Part shown: positions 45,643 to 57,250 of the stretch, piece after piece
Position numbering within the stretch: position 1 is the first letter of the stretch
How the letters are laid out: each line of letters opens with the position of its first letter
NCBI GenBank assembly: GCA_948567375.1
Contig: OX419757.1
Coordinates: forward strand, 67,153,836-67,217,835
Source: Lunularia cruciata
Lineage: Eukaryota > Streptophyta > Marchantiopsida > Lunulariales > Lunulariaceae
Reading direction: 5' to 3'
Length of the DNA stretch: 64,000 nt
Position numbers and translations under genes: made by a program
The notes under the pieces: generated by a model
Told to the model about the DNA's origin: nothing
Seen by the model: only the letters and a program-made list of their open reading frames with translations
The model's database searches: none

Positions 45643-48490
45643 GAAGGCCTCATGTTACCTCCTCCATGTACCGTAAAGAAGAAATCATTTGCTAGAGATA
45701 AGGATGCGGGTCGAATTGGGAGGAACCGAGGTTCCTTAGGGAAGGACTATAATTAATATCTCCTATCCCGACCGCTTATCGCTATATTAGGAGACTGTTC
45801 CTTTAGGTACAGGTCTGTCTATAGAAGAATGTATTATACATTTTAAGCCTTTTTGGATTAATTATAGTTTTGGAAATTTGATCAAGGACCGTAATTTGTT
45901 GAGAAACATCAAATTTATCAAGGATTACATGTTGATCTCCAATTGAATTTCTTACTATCTGTTAATAATCATATCTATAAATATTTAATGTTTTCAATAT
46001 GGACCTACATCAATTAATTATTCTTGAGTTTGTCAATAGTGTGTTTTGGGATTGCATGCATCCGTCTTCTCTATCATTTAATAAAAGAAGCTCTTATTGT
46101 ACAATAATAGTTTTATATTTAGGAATTGCATTACATTTGTAAAAAGGGGGAATCCACATCAAGTAAAACTAGTTTCACTAGGGTATGACTTTATTATCTG
46201 CTCTGAAATCGTGGTATTTTTAGCATTTTCAAACGGCAGTATATCTATGTAGCTAGATAAGACCAGACATCTAAACCTGAACATCATTTAAAAATAAATT
46301 CTCTAGATCTCAAATATTCCCATCCCGGAGACATCTTTGAAGTTTCGATAAATGAATTAAGTAGTAAAGTATAGTATTGAAGTATATATACTGCTATACT
46401 TTTGGCTACCGATATAGGCTTGTAAAGGGTGTATGCGATTCTTAAATATCTATTTTCACTAGTTTTTCAGCGTGCTTGCAGTTATTCACCTGAATTCCGC
46501 GTGGTTCATACTAGTTTTAGACTCTATTATGGTCAGCATAAATTCATAACGACTGGACCTCCTCCAGAAGATTATTTAGTTCTTTTTCTATTTCAATACA
46601 AGAACAACCAAATGATATCACGGGGCGTCCTTGAAGTATAGATATGGGTTAGTATCTTCAATATTTACAGTTATAGTTTACATGATACCTTTATATTCAG
46701 ATATAAAGAAGAAGTTAACTAAATCTATAAATAGTAAACAAGTATCAGGATGCCCCCGTTCATATATGTACCATTCTATCTTATAGCAGAAATTGAAATT
46801 GAATTTTCAGCCTATATATTGATTATCATCTATAAAAGATTATCATGGTGACTTAACCTAATATCGACTTATTTTCATTACTTTGGATGGTCATCAATAA
46901 TTTCAATATAAAATGGTTTTCAGTATTAACACATATACACTTCAATATTTAAAATGCTAAAACACATGAAAAGGGGTTGCATGTGTATATGCCAAAGCTA
47001 ATATGGACAAAGATTTGTATGGAAAGAAATATTGTCCACAAACACAAGGGTGATTTTCTTGTTTGTAGATGCTTTAGAATATGGATTTAGATTATTCAAA
47101 AACACTTCTTTGCACATAAGTATAGACTTGAGTTTTTGTTGAACCTTCAAGACAGCTAAAACCTAAAATCTCCATAAGTATGATGTTAGAATTGCATAGA
47201 TACGGATTCATTCAAATAAATATATGCTTTAAAAACTCTAGCATTATAATCTTATTGTTGCAGGCCTAGAAATTTGTTTCTCATCAAATTCCATAAATTT
47301 TCATTGAGTATAGACACCCTACCTTCTTTGGTGTCAATAAAATAATTGCATCATGAGGATAGGTTTGATTTATCCTTCTTGATAATCTGCCACTTTTTGC
47401 AATCACACTCTTATATTTGTGAGTGTTTGATAAGTTACGGTGGCATTAAAGGAAATGGTAACAATATTGGAATGTTAAGTCAATTTCACTCTCTATTGAC
47501 ATTACTTTACCCATCATCTAGATAAGAATGTACCTTGCAACTTTTGGCCTCACCTATATAAATTTACTTACAACCACACATAAAATGTCAATTGCTTTTG
47601 GGTCTTTCCTTGTCTTAAAAGTCTTTTACTGATCTAACAGTGATCTAAGATGATTGCACAATAAAACTGTTAAATTCTTCTATCAATAACTTCATCTTCT
47701 TGCACAATTTCTGGCCAAAAATTAGAAATTTTCTTGGTTAAGCCATTTACTAAATCAAGATAAAGTTTTATGATTTGATTTGAATACTAGTAATGTGGAA
47801 AGTTATTAAGTTCCTCAAGGATTTTATCCCTATGTCTAGCTATTGCACTCTCAATAGAGTTGCAGCTAGAGAATTTGCAACAATTTTCTTGATTAATTGA
47901 TGCAGTTTAAGATCTGCTCATGATTTCAGCCATATTCTTAGTTGATTTTAGCATCTTCTTAAGAGAGTCACCAATAAGAACAAGCAGTTTCCTTGTGAAC
48001 TTGTTGAATAGAAATATCTCTATTTCATTTTCATCTAGTAGTCATTCCTCATTCAAATTGTATATCCTTCAATGTATGATAGGCATTTTATGCGTATATT
48101 CAAGAAAATCAAAGTTGATGCTCTTCTAGTAAGACTCACTTATGATCAAATATCCATTTCTATTTACAAGGGGCATAGATGAAAAAAGTTTCACTTTGTC
48201 TTCTTTGATATTATCCAATTACATATGGTACCAAATTTTGGACCTTGTATAATTGTAAAGTTGATCACTTAGTTACGCTATTATGTTATCATCTTATAGC
48301 TGGTTTCTATTTTCTCATTATCTTCTTTCTCCAAGAGAAATAGTTATCTAGTCTGTCCTTTTATTATACTATTTTCACAACCCACTTTGGTCTAAACTCC
48401 AATTTTTTGTTCCTTTTTGTTGTTTTTCTTCATATAATAGTCCAAACCAAATGTCTAGAAGTTTCATTTGCAGGAAGTGCGGATTTGCAG
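45643..48490. other. AT-rich interval, no recognised gene
   Basis: The plus frame 46429-46641 (70 codons, GTG-initiated) reads a compact peptide with Arg-Ala-Cys-Ser-Tyr-Ser-Pro-Glu and Gly-Pro-Pro-Pro-Glu-Asp-Tyr that looks coding-like, but I cannot place it; it has no open upstream extension. The rest shows no element or gene. Confidence 0.35.
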
Positions 48491-48493
48491 GTT

Positions 48494-49630
48494 GTCATAC
48501 CCCCCTAATACAAAGATGTAGGATGCTTAAACAAAATAGAATCCCCATGGCCACCCAATGAGAATGGGACCTGACTCATTTCATAGTTGGACCCATTGTT
48601 TCCATTTCATAGGGCTAACAAAGAGGCTTCTCCAATGAAACAAACCACTCCACTACAAGGAAACCCACCTCCATGAGGTGATGGGAGATATGATGAGATG
48701 ATGAGATGAAGCGGGATATGATGACTTTTTGACAAATATGATACTATGGCAATTTCTGCCACCCTTTCAAGATCATGCAAAAAGATATGCGCACCACCAA
48801 AGAACAATTGGTAATTGTTTTGTGCTTGGTCCCACATGTGATGGAAAATTTTGACCCTTCACTAATCATTACAATGGAAGAAGGATGGACCCTGCCCCAT
48901 TGGGGCTATAAAAAGGCCAACTTCACTTTGCAAGTCAAATCTTTTTCATTACCACTTTTCCTCTTCTTGAATTTCTCTCTTTGTGACTGCCATCTCTTAT
49001 GAAATCATGCAAATACTTTCTAGCATGGACTGTCAAATTCTGTAGACATTGTTGGGAGCACAAGATGAAAATTGTAAATTGGAGTATGAATCTCATTGTT
49101 GCAAAAAATCAAATATTCAACCATGATAGGACAAACTCTCAAGAGTAGATCAAAGTAAAGAGGTGCAAGGCAATAGAAATCTTGAGCAAACCTTTAGAGA
49201 TTTCCAAATGGGGATTATACTACCAAACAGACTACATCAAAAAGAGGAGAATGGACTTCTTGTTATGGGATTGGGGTCTCATAGATGGAGCCATTTTGCA
49301 AGAAATTCATGACAATACCAAGAATTTGAGTGGGAAGTCCTTACAAGGATGTCCCATGATGTGAAAAAAGGATCATTGGCAGTAGGTATTGGGCACGGAT
49401 TGCTTGTCATTTGGGGCATTTGTATCATAACTCGCATGGTTGATCCAAAAAATGATTGAAAAAAGGATAATGACTCATTTGTTGGGGAAGAATCTACAAA
49501 TGGGTATAAAAGCAAAGACATGAAGGACCCCACTCGTCACACAATCACCAAAAAGATAATGTGGTTGTTTCATTTGGATTCAATGAATTGTGAGCCAACC
49601 TATCTCTCACTTAGGATGAACCTTTGATGA
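48494..49630 (+). other. Possible LTR/promoter-like region
   Basis: TGTCATACCCCCC at 48494 looks like an LTR start. CTATAAAAAGGCC near 48905 and GGTATAAAAGCAAAG near 49501 are both good TATA boxes with similar flanks (GGGGCTATAAAAAGG and ATGGGTATAAAAGC). No CA end plus primer site was found after either, so an LTR cannot be confirmed. The short ATG-containing runs at 48660-48720 (GATGAGATGATGAGATG) are simple sequence. Confidence 0.35.
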
Positions 49631-49639
49631 GTATTATGG

Positions 49640-49915
49640 TAATGCACCATGGAGTAAGAAGGCAAAGAACCCCAACTCCATCATACTCCTCCAAGGCTAA
49701 CACTCCAAGACTCAAACCATTGCTCACTAGAGAACTCAATGAGAGAGAGATAGTTGCAAATGGAAGGATGATGAGTACCTCCTCATCCTTTGTTTATATA
49801 CTTGTGAAATAATCATGTACTAAAGTTACTAATTATTGGAATAACTCAAGTTACTAGGCTAACAATCAAATAAGGTCAAAAAACTAAAGGAATATCCATA
49901 CTCATGGGAATATTA
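49640..49915 (+). repeat. Dispersed repeat, copy 2 (partner at 19660)
   Basis: Same orientation and order of words as 19660-19950, with GAACCCCAACTC, CACTCCTCCAAGGCTAA-like and AACTCAAGTTACTAGGCTAA. The TATA-like TTTATATACTTG lies in the same place. The two copies are 30 kb apart and lie in unrelated surroundings, consistent with two insertions of one element. Confidence 0.75.
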
Positions 49916-50280
49916 TCCTAAGCATATGGTCTTACTTTGATCCAACCACTAAATCAAGGATTCCTTCACATGGGCTATCCTTGAACTATAGAAGAATCCA
50001 AAACAAAAAGGCTTGTGGATCCAAGAGTTCTCAACTCTTTCCTCAAAGCCAAACATCTAGGAATAATACCAAGTCAATACACTAGAATCCAAAATAATGG
50101 TGCTCATCTTTTCCACTTCCTCTAAACTAAGATCCACTCTATCTTAACTATAACTAATTTTAGCTAATCATGACTAATGTGGAACAAGCCTTTATCTCTA
50201 TATAAATAATATCTCTCAAGTATTTATAATACCAAACTAAATATCACAATACCACACACATGCATAAATGGGTGTTATTG

Positions 50281-50355
50281 AACAACATCAACCAAAACCA
50301 AGCAATCTTCTTCCAAATTGTACACAAGCAAAAGCCAATTTGTTGGACCAAGATG
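50281..50355 (+). repeat. Third copy of the sequence forming the 62.2-kb inverted repeat
   Basis: AACATCAACCAAAACCAAGC, then TTGTACACAAGCAAAAGCC and TTGGACCAAGATG, match the left arm of the 62207-62351 inverted repeat and continue past it into its spacer (TTGGGCCAGGATTTC). It is 60 bp upstream of the A3 5' LTR. Confidence 0.65.
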
Positions 50356-50413
50356 TTTATGAGCACATCATCAAGCTCTTGGAGGACATAATGGAAGGTT
50401 CTACTACCATGAT

Positions 50414-50779
50414 TGTAACAATATGGAGTTTAGCAATGAAGTTAGTCAAGATTAACAAAGTAGTGAATATGCCAAATTAGCTTGTAATATCCTGGAAGTA
50501 TCTAAGAATTTTCTTGGGAAGCTTCTCACTAGCTTAGCTTGCATGCCAAGTAGGTGGCTTCAAGAAAGAAACTTCTTGAGAAACTTCCCGGTTAACTTGG
50601 CTTGCACTCCAAGAAAGTGGCTCAAGGAAGCTTCTTGAGAAGCTTCTCAAGTGCCTTGTATGCTCCCTATAAATACAAGAGCCAAAGCTCATGTTAGGCA
50701 TTTAGATTTTTCCCACATTCAAGTGTCCCAATTTCATTTTCCATTCTCCTATTTCTCTCCTTGATCTTGGTCTTTTACA
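50414..50779 (+). repeat. A3 5' LTR
   Basis: 366 bp, TGTAACAATATGGAG to TCTTTTACA. It carries six GAAnnTTC dyads (for example GAATTTTC, GAAGCTTC and GAAACTTC) and a TATA-like CTATAAATACAAG near 50670. Confidence 0.9.
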
Positions 50780-50780
50780 T

Positions 50781-50792
50781 TGGTATTAGAGC
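50781..50792 (+). other. A3 primer-binding site
   Basis: TGGTATTAGAGC, one substitution (C to T) from the initiator-Met tRNA complement, one base after the LTR end. Confidence 0.85.
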
Positions 50793-50918
50793 AGGAATGG
50801 GATGGATGGAATTTATGGACCATCAAATCCACTCCACCAAACCATTGGGATTTTTGTATCCAAGTACTACTCAAGCATCATTTCACACAATTTATCACCT
50901 CATGCTTTGTACAAGACT

Positions 50919-53009
50919 TTTTGTATATGATCACCATACCTGAGGAGCCCTTGGTGCTTCCGGTTGTAACTTATAAAGAACAATGGATGTTGCTTCTATG
51001 TGTTAATAAATTAGATAGGTTAGAGATGGCGTGATAGAGCAGCAATATGGTGGCTATGCCTGAGGTTATCATTGCTATGTAGCAACAAATCAAGCATCTT
51101 ACTCAATTGATGGATGAACTAGATTATTGACAATAGGAGCACATAGAAAGAGTACCGGTTTGAGAAGGAGAAGATCAAATCCAATTCCCTAAACCCAAAG
51201 TATTCAAAGGCAAGAATCTCTCGAGTGTAGCGGAAAATTTTATTTGACTGTGAATGTTATTTTGAAGCTATCAATCTTCAAGATGAGCATAAATAGATTC
51301 TCTTAGCTTCTAGCCAATTGGATGGAGTAACAAAACTATGGTGGCAATTTCCAAGTGGAGCGAGTTGAATGACAAATTGTTGCACCAATCTTGACATGGA
51401 TAGAATTCAAAAGTACAATAATTAGTAGATTCCAAGCTATAAATGCCACATGAGATGCACAAGATAGGTTGGCAAAGTTGAAACGGATTGGCTCTATAAG
51501 AAGTTACATCACACAATTTCAAAACACCATCATGCAAATTCTAGAGATATTGAAAGATGAAGCTCTGGATTGATTTGTGAGGGGATTGAAATCAAAAACC
51601 AAATTAGAAGTAACACTTGGAGGAAGCCATACGATTGGCTGAACATTTTGATTCCTTGGTTTCAACAACTTGGTCTTGACCTTGACCTCCACAAAACCTA
51701 TTAATACATTACACACGGGCGAAAGAGCTAGCACCAATGGAGATTGATGGCATTCAACAAAGACCACTTGGTACTATAGATAGAGAAAAACTATGATAAA
51801 ATGGTGATTTTTTTTGTCACCAATTGAGACATAACATTGCTGAATGTCCACTCAAAAATAGGTGATCTCAACAAGTCACCTAGATGGAATTTGTGGAGCA
51901 AAATGATCAGAGAAACAAGGAATCCTAATAGGAGATTTTGAGCCACCTACTGTGAGTCCTCCCAATAGGCGGCTCCTATCCCAATAGGAGCCAAAATATC
52001 CTATTGGGATTCCTTGTTTCCTTGATCATTCTACTCCACAGACTCCATCTGGGCAACTTGTCAAGATCACCCATTCTTGAGTGGACACTCAACAATGCAA
52101 TGTCCCAATTGGTGACAATAAAAACAACCACCATTTTGTTGTAGTTTTTCTTTATCTATAGTGCCAAGCGGTCTCTATTGAACAACATCAATCTCCATTG
52201 GTGTCGGCTCTTCTGCCCGTGTCTATTGTATCAGTAGGTTTTGTGGAGGTCGAGGTCAAGACCAAGTTGTTGCAACCAATAAATCAAAATGTTTTGCCAA
52301 TTGCATGGCTTTGTCCAAGTGTTGTGGCTCTTTCATGGTTACCTCTAATTTGGTCCTTGATTTCAAGCCCCTCATAAATTGATCCAGAGCTTCACTTTCC
52401 AATATATTTGGAATTTGCATGATGTAAGTTTTTACAAAACCAATCTATTTCAACTCTGCCAACCTATCATGTGCAGCTCATGTAGCATTTATAGCTTGAA
52501 ATAGACTAATTATTGCACTCTTGTATTCTATCCACGTCAAGATTGGTGCAACAAATTATCATCCACTCGGAATTGCCACCATAGTTTGGCTACTCTATCC
52601 AATTGGCTAGAAGCCAAGAGAATCTATTTCTACTCATCTTGAAGATTGGTAGCTTCAAAATAACATTCATAGTCAAACATAAAATTTTCCACTACACTTG
52701 GGAGATTCTTGCCTTTGAATACCTTGGGTTTAGGGAATTGGATTTGATCTTCTCCTTCTTGAACATGTACCCTCTTTATGTGCTCCTATCGTTCATGATC
52801 TAGTTCATTCAACAATTGAGTAAGGTGCTCAAGTTTTTATTGCATAGCAATGATAACCTTGGGCATAGCTGCTATGGTTGCTACTCTATCATGCCATCTC
52901 TAATCTATCTAATTTATTAACATACAAAAGCAACACGTCCGCCGTTCTCCATAAGTTGCAATCAGAAGCACCAAGGGCTCCTTAGATATGGTTATCATAT
53001 GTAAAAAAT
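50919..53009. repeat. Gag foldback: ~1-kb inverted repeat
   Basis: Left arm about 50919-51945 (gag, sense) and right arm about 51993-53009 (gag, antisense) are reverse complements with scattered differences along their whole length. For example, sense ATTTTATTTGACTGTGAATG (near 51240) faces antisense CATTCATAGTCAAACATAAA (near 52665). The centre holds a perfect 9-bp hairpin (GGCTCCTAT/CCCA/ATAGGAGCC, 51971-51992). The A3 primer site and LTR precede the left arm; protease follows the right arm in sense orientation after a short partial repeat of the gag-protease junction (53020-53090). Confidence 0.88.
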
Positions 53010-53089
53010 CCTAGGCAACTTCAACCCCAATAAGAGATTCCAATAGGATTGAAGGCTTGACTTACTTGCATTAATTCCAATGGGATTCA

Positions 53090-53500
53090 AGGCTTGACCT
53101 ATGCAAGTTTGATTTACTTGCAAGGTACAATATCTAACAAGGGTTGTAGGATTTTGGTTGATCCTGAAAGTTCAAAGAATTACATATTTATGAAGTAGCA
53201 AAAGAATTGGGTATTCCTATCAAACTAATAATTGCAAGTAGATTGATGATGGCGGATGGTAGAAAGGGTTTTTCATTTTGTACCTTGCATCCTACCTTCA
53301 AGGTTGAAAAGGACTATTTGGAGTGTATGAGGTTTGTAGTGGCACCTATACACCACAATGTCATTCTAGGACTACCTTGGCTTGAACGTCATAAAGTTCA
53401 ATTTGATTAGACCGGACGACAAATTCAAGTACAACACCAAGGTAGGAATTTCCAATTAGGTTGTCTGACACCACTAAGTAAGACACCTAAGAATAATCAA
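53090..53500 (+). pseudogene. A3 aspartic protease relic
   Basis: The A4 protease aligns from the junction phrase near 53040 to the Ile-Leu-Gly-Leu-Pro-Trp-Leu-Glu motif at about 53375. The active-site Asp-Ser-Gly region (near 53160) reads Asp-Pro-Glu-Ser, so it is disabled. A TAG follows at about 53408 (Phe-Asp then stop, where A4 has Trp). Confidence 0.75.
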
Positions 53501-53617
53501 TCTTGGGATGGGAAGTTTTTCAAGAAGGTAGCCATAGAGCAAGCTTTGAAAGGAGATGAGGCCCAAGATGGGAAGTTTACCAAGAAGTTTACCAAGAAGG
53601 CAGCCATGGAGTAAGTT

Positions 53618-54081
53618 TTGGAGAGAGATGAGTCCCTAGATAGGAATTTTGTTAGTGAAGCAACCATAGAGCAAGCTTTGGAAGAAGATAAGTTTATTTT
53701 TGTGATGTGGATCAAGCCGATTGCACCAAGACAATCTGAGGAGGGTCAAGAGCCTCATCAAGCAATGGTTGATCAAATAGTTCAGGAGTTTGCGGATATG
53801 TTTACGGATGATCTACTGAAGGGATTACACTCCAATCGTGGTATACCCTTCAAGATTGAGTTATTACCATGGAGTACTTTAATAAGTAGACCAATCTATC
53901 GGCTCTCACCAAAGGAGTTGAAAGAGTTGCAAACAACACTTTTGGGGTTTTTGGAAAAGGATTTTATATGACATAGTACCTCTCCTTGGGGAGCATTGGT
54001 ACTACTCATTCAAAAGAAGGATGGAGGACTTCATTCTATATTGATTATCGTGGGCTCAATAAGGAAACAATGAAGAATGCA
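53618..54081 (+). pseudogene. A3 linker and reverse-transcriptase start
   Basis: Frame 53618-53971 (117 codons) carries the acidic linker, the Phe-Lys-Ile-Glu-Leu entry and the Tyr-Arg-Leu-Ser-Pro-Lys-Glu-Leu motif of the fingers domain. It continues through a TGA to the Gln-Lys-Lys-Asp-Gly-Gly region and then meets the A4 LTR at 54082. The catalytic domain is absent. At 53835 it has Arg (CGT) where A4 has a TGA stop. Confidence 0.85.
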
Positions 54082-54258
54082 TGTAACAATATGGAGTTTA
54101 GCGACAAAGTTAGTCGAGAGTTTAGCGACAAAGTAGTCGGGCTTACAAAGTAGCACATAAGACAAAGTAGCCTAGAATATTCTGGCAGTATCTAGGAAGC
54201 TTCTTGGGAAGCTTCCCGGTTAGCTTAGCTTGCACCTTAAGTAAGTAGCTTCTAGAAG

Positions 54259-54276
54259 GAAGTTTCTAGAAGCTTC
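54259..54276 (+). promoter_or_regulatory. Perfect four-unit heat-shock-element-like motif, 5' LTR
   Basis: GAAgtTTCtaGAAgcTTC fits nGAAnnTTCnnGAAnnTTCn exactly. It sits about 150 bp upstream of the LTR TATA box. Heat-shock factors bind this arrangement in eukaryotes; whether this LTR responds to heat is inference. Confidence 0.6.
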
Positions 54277-54418
54277 TAACTAGCTTAGCTTGCACGCCAA
54301 GAAGGCGGCTTCTAGAAGGAAGCTTCTTGAGAAGCTTCCTAGCTAACTTGGCTTGCACTCTAAGAAAGTGGCTTGAGGAAGCTTCTTGAGAAGATTCTCA
54401 AGGGCCTTGTATGCTACC

Positions 54419-54426
54419 TATAAATA
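54419..54426 (+). promoter_or_regulatory. A4 LTR TATA box
   Basis: TATAAATA in the phrase CCTATAAATACCAAAG, which is preserved with little change in all LTR copies of the family (A1, A2, A3, A4). Confidence 0.8.
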
Positions 54427-54531
54427 CCAAAGCCAAAGCTCATGCTAGGCATTTGGAGTTTTCCCTCATTCAAGTGTCCCAATGTGAGTTTCCATTCTCC
54501 TATTTCTCTCCTTGGTTTTGGTCTTTTACAT

Positions 54532-54543
54532 TAGTATCAGAGC
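54532..54543 (+). other. A4 primer-binding site
   Basis: TAGTATCAGAGC, one substitution (G to A) from the initiator-Met tRNA complement, one base after the LTR end. Confidence 0.85.
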
Positions 54544-54800
54544 AAGAATGGGATGGATGGAATTTATGGACCACCAAATCCACTTCCACCAAACCATTGG
54601 GATTTTCACATCCAAATACTACCCAAGCATCGTTTCACACAGTTCATCACCTCACACTTTGGATAAGATTTTTTGCATATGATCACCATATCTGAGGAAC
54701 CCTTGGTGCTTCCGGTTGTAACTTATGGAGAATTGTGGACGTGCTGCTTTTATGGTTTAATAAATTAGATAGATTGGGAGTGGTGGATAGAGTAGCAACT

Positions 54801-55640
54801 ATGGCGGCAATACCTGATGTTATCCTTGCTATGCAACAACAAATGGAGCACCTTACTCAATTGTTGGATGAACAAGATCTTTGACGACAAGAGCAGGTGG
54901 AGAGAGTACCAATTCAAGAAGGAGAAGATCGGATCAGATTCCCTAAACCCAAGGTATTTGAAGGCAAGAATCTCTGGGGTGTAGTGGAGAATTTTGTGTT
55001 TGATTGTGAATGTTATTTTGAAGCTGCCAATCTACAAGATGAGCAAAAATAGATTCTCTTGGCTTCTAGCCAATTGGATGGAGTAGCAAAGCTATGGTGG
55101 AGATTTCAAGTGGAGCGAGCCGAACGACAAATGGTTGCACCGATCTTGACATGGGCAAAATTCAAAAGCACAATAATCAGTCGGTTCCAAGCTATAAATG
55201 TCACACAAGCTGCACGGGATAAATTGGCAGAGTTGAAACAAATTTGCTTTGTAAGAAGTTACATCACGCAGTTCCAAAACACCATCATGCAAATTCCAGA
55301 CATTTTGGAAGGTGAAGCTCTGGATCGATTTGTGAGGGGCTTGAAGGCAAGAACCAAATTAGAGGTAACCATGCAAGAGCCACAACACTTGGAGGAAGCC
55401 ATGCGGTTGGCCAAACATTTTGATTCCTTGGTGGCAACAACTTGGTCTCGACTTTGACCCCCACAAAGCCTACCAATACACTACACACAAGTGGAGGAGC
55501 CAACACCAATGGAGATTGATGCAATTCAACAAAGACCACTGGGCATGGCAGACAAGGAGAAATTGCAACAAAATGGTGGTTGTTTTTATTGTCGCTAGTT
55601 GGAGCATCGCATTGCTGAATGTCCAATTAAGAATGGATGA
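54801..55640 (+). pseudogene. A4 gag relic with CCHC knuckle
   Basis: One frame can be followed from an ATG at 54801 to about 55640 across four stops: TGA 54882, TAG 55050, TGA 55455 and TAG 55596. All four are one C-to-T step from Arg or Gln codons. The retrotransposon gag domain is best seen at 55059-55457 with Leu-Trp-Trp-Arg-Phe, Phe-Gln-Ala-Ile-Asn-Val-Thr and Asp-Arg-Phe-Val-Arg-Gly-Leu-Lys. The nucleocapsid knuckle (55581-55622) keeps Cys-x2-Cys-x4-His-x4-Cys if the TAG is read as one residue. Gag would coat the element RNA in cytoplasmic particles. Confidence 0.88.
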
Positions 55641-55732
55641 CCTCAACAAGTTGCCCAAGTGGAGGTTGTGGAGTGGAATGATCAGGGAAACAAGGAATCC
55701 TAGTAGGAGATTTTGAGCCACTTACTGGGAGC

Positions 55733-56212
55733 TTGATTAGTTCCAATGGGATTGAAGGCTTGACCTATGCAAGTCTGCTTCACTTGCAAGGTATGATATC
55801 TAATAGGGGTTGTAGGATTTTGGTTGATTCTGGAAGTTTAGAGAATTGCATGTCTAGGCAAGTAGCAAAGGAATTGGGTATTCATATCAAGCCAGTGATT
55901 GGAAGTAGTTTGATGATGGCGGATGCTAGAAAGGGTTCTACATTCCGCACCTTGCATCTTGTTACCTTCAAGATTGGGAAGGAGTATTTGGAGTGTTTGA
56001 GGTTTGTAGTGGCACCTCTACACTATGATATCATTCTAGGTCTACCTTGGCTTGAATGTCATAAGGTTCAATTTGATTGGACCCGACGCCAAATTCAAGT
56101 ACAACACCAAGGTAGGAATTTCCGATTAGGTTGTCTGGCACCTCTGAGTAAGACACCTAAGAATAGTCAATCCCAAGATGGGAAGTTTGTCAAGAAGGTA
56201 GCCATAGAGTGA
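55733..56212 (+). pseudogene. A4 aspartic protease relic
   Basis: A 159-codon open frame with the active-site Asp32-Ser33-Gly34 and the later Ile-Ile-Leu-Gly-Leu-Pro-Trp-Leu motif, both intact. The protease would cut the Gag-Pol precursor. It lies in a different frame from gag; whether that reflects an original frameshift or later indels cannot be told. The frame ends at a TGA (56210) in the linker, with reverse transcriptase continuing in the same frame. Confidence 0.88.
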
Positions 56213-56356
56213 ATCTGGAAGGGAGATGAGTCCCAAGATGGGAAGTTTGCCAGGAAGGCAACCATGGAGCATGCTTGGAAGAGAGATGAGTCCCTAGAAG
56301 AGAAGTTTGTTAAGGAAACAGCCATAGAGCAAGCTTTGGAGGAAGATAAGTCTGTA
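56177..56356 (+). repeat. 60-bp (20-residue) tandem repeat between protease and RT
   Basis: Three units start at 56177, 56237 and 56297. Each encodes Asp-Gly/Glu-Lys-Phe, a basic stretch, Ala-x-Met/Ile-Glu and an acidic Asp-Glu-Ser/Asp-Lys-Ser end. A3 has equivalent units (about 53510-53700) with a further small duplication, and A1 has about two (about 26340-26460). The repeat looks like a flexible linker whose copy number varies between elements. Confidence 0.8.
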
Positions 56357-57250
56357 TTTGCAATGTGGATCAAACCAATTGCACAAGAACAATCTGAGGA
56401 GGGCCAAGTGACGCATCAAGCAATGGTTGATCGGATAGTTCAGGAGTTTGTAGATGTGTTTCCGGATGATCTGCCAAAGGGATTACCCTCCGATTGAGGT
56501 ATGCCTTTCAAGATCGAGTTATTGCTTGGGAGCACTCCGGTGAGTAGACCAATCTATCGGCTCTCACCAAAGGAGTTAGAGGAGTTGCGAACAACACTTA
56601 CAGAGTTGTTGGAGAAGGATTTTATACAACATAGTACCTCTCCTTGGGGAGCACCGATACTTTTTTTTCCAAAGAAGGATGGAGGACTTCATTTCTATAT
56701 TGATTACCGTGGGCTCAATAAGCAAACCGTGAAGAATGGATATCGCTTGCCTCGGATTGATGACTTACTTGATCAACTGAGTGGAGCACATTACTTTTCC
56801 AAGTTGGATCTTTGTAGCGGCTATTGGCAAATTCCGATTGATAGAGAGGATGTGAAAAAGATTGCCTTTCACACAAGGTATGGACATTTTGAGTGGAGAG
56901 TTCTACCTTTTGGACTCACTAATGCTCCAACAGTCTTCATGGATCAAATGCATTGGGTGTTGGATGGACTATTGGATCGGTCAGTGGTGGTGTTCTTGGA
57001 TGATATCTTAATCTATAGCAAGACAGAGGCAGAACATGTGAATCATGTGCGAGAAGTCCTAAGACGACTACAACAATGGAAATTTTACTACAAGAAGTCA
57101 AAGTGTGCTTTTTGGCAGAAGGAGGTTACCTTCTTGGGTCATAAGATCTCATCAGAAGGGATCAAGATGGAGGAAGAGAAGATCAAGGCCATTACTGATT
57201 GGCCTACCCCAAAGGATGCTACAGAAGTATGGGCATTCAATGTTTTTACC
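56264..57250 (+). pseudogene. A4 reverse transcriptase relic
   Basis: Two open pieces in one frame (56264-56497 and 56501-57292) are split by a single TGA at 56495, where A3 has CGT for Arg. The second piece has the fingers motif [35 protein letters not shown] and the catalytic box Phe-Leu-Asp-Asp at residues 165-168 counted from the Met at 56501. A frameshift at about 57240 breaks the thumb. This is the best-preserved polymerase in the window. Confidence 0.93.

Larger units (their letters stand above)
50414..54081 (+). mobile_element. Chromovirus copy A3, gag inverted-duplicated, truncated in RT
   Basis: Order on the plus strand: 5' LTR (50414-50779), primer site (50781-50792), gag (50919-51945), then a reverse-oriented gag copy (51993-53009), then protease (53090-53500), linker repeats and the start of reverse transcriptase, which ends at 54081 where the A4 LTR begins. 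No 3' half of A3 is found beyond A4 at 59745, and the bases flanking A4 do not match, so simple nesting is not shown. All frames are interrupted. Confidence 0.85.
54082..54530 (+). repeat. A4 5' LTR
   Basis: 449 bp, TGTAACAATATGGAG to TCTTTTACA. U3 holds tandem ~55-bp units each built from GAAGCTTC-type dyads and TTAGCTTGCA. A TATA box lies at 54419-54426, giving a short R-U5 of about 75-80 bp after a predicted start near 54450. Confidence 0.92.
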
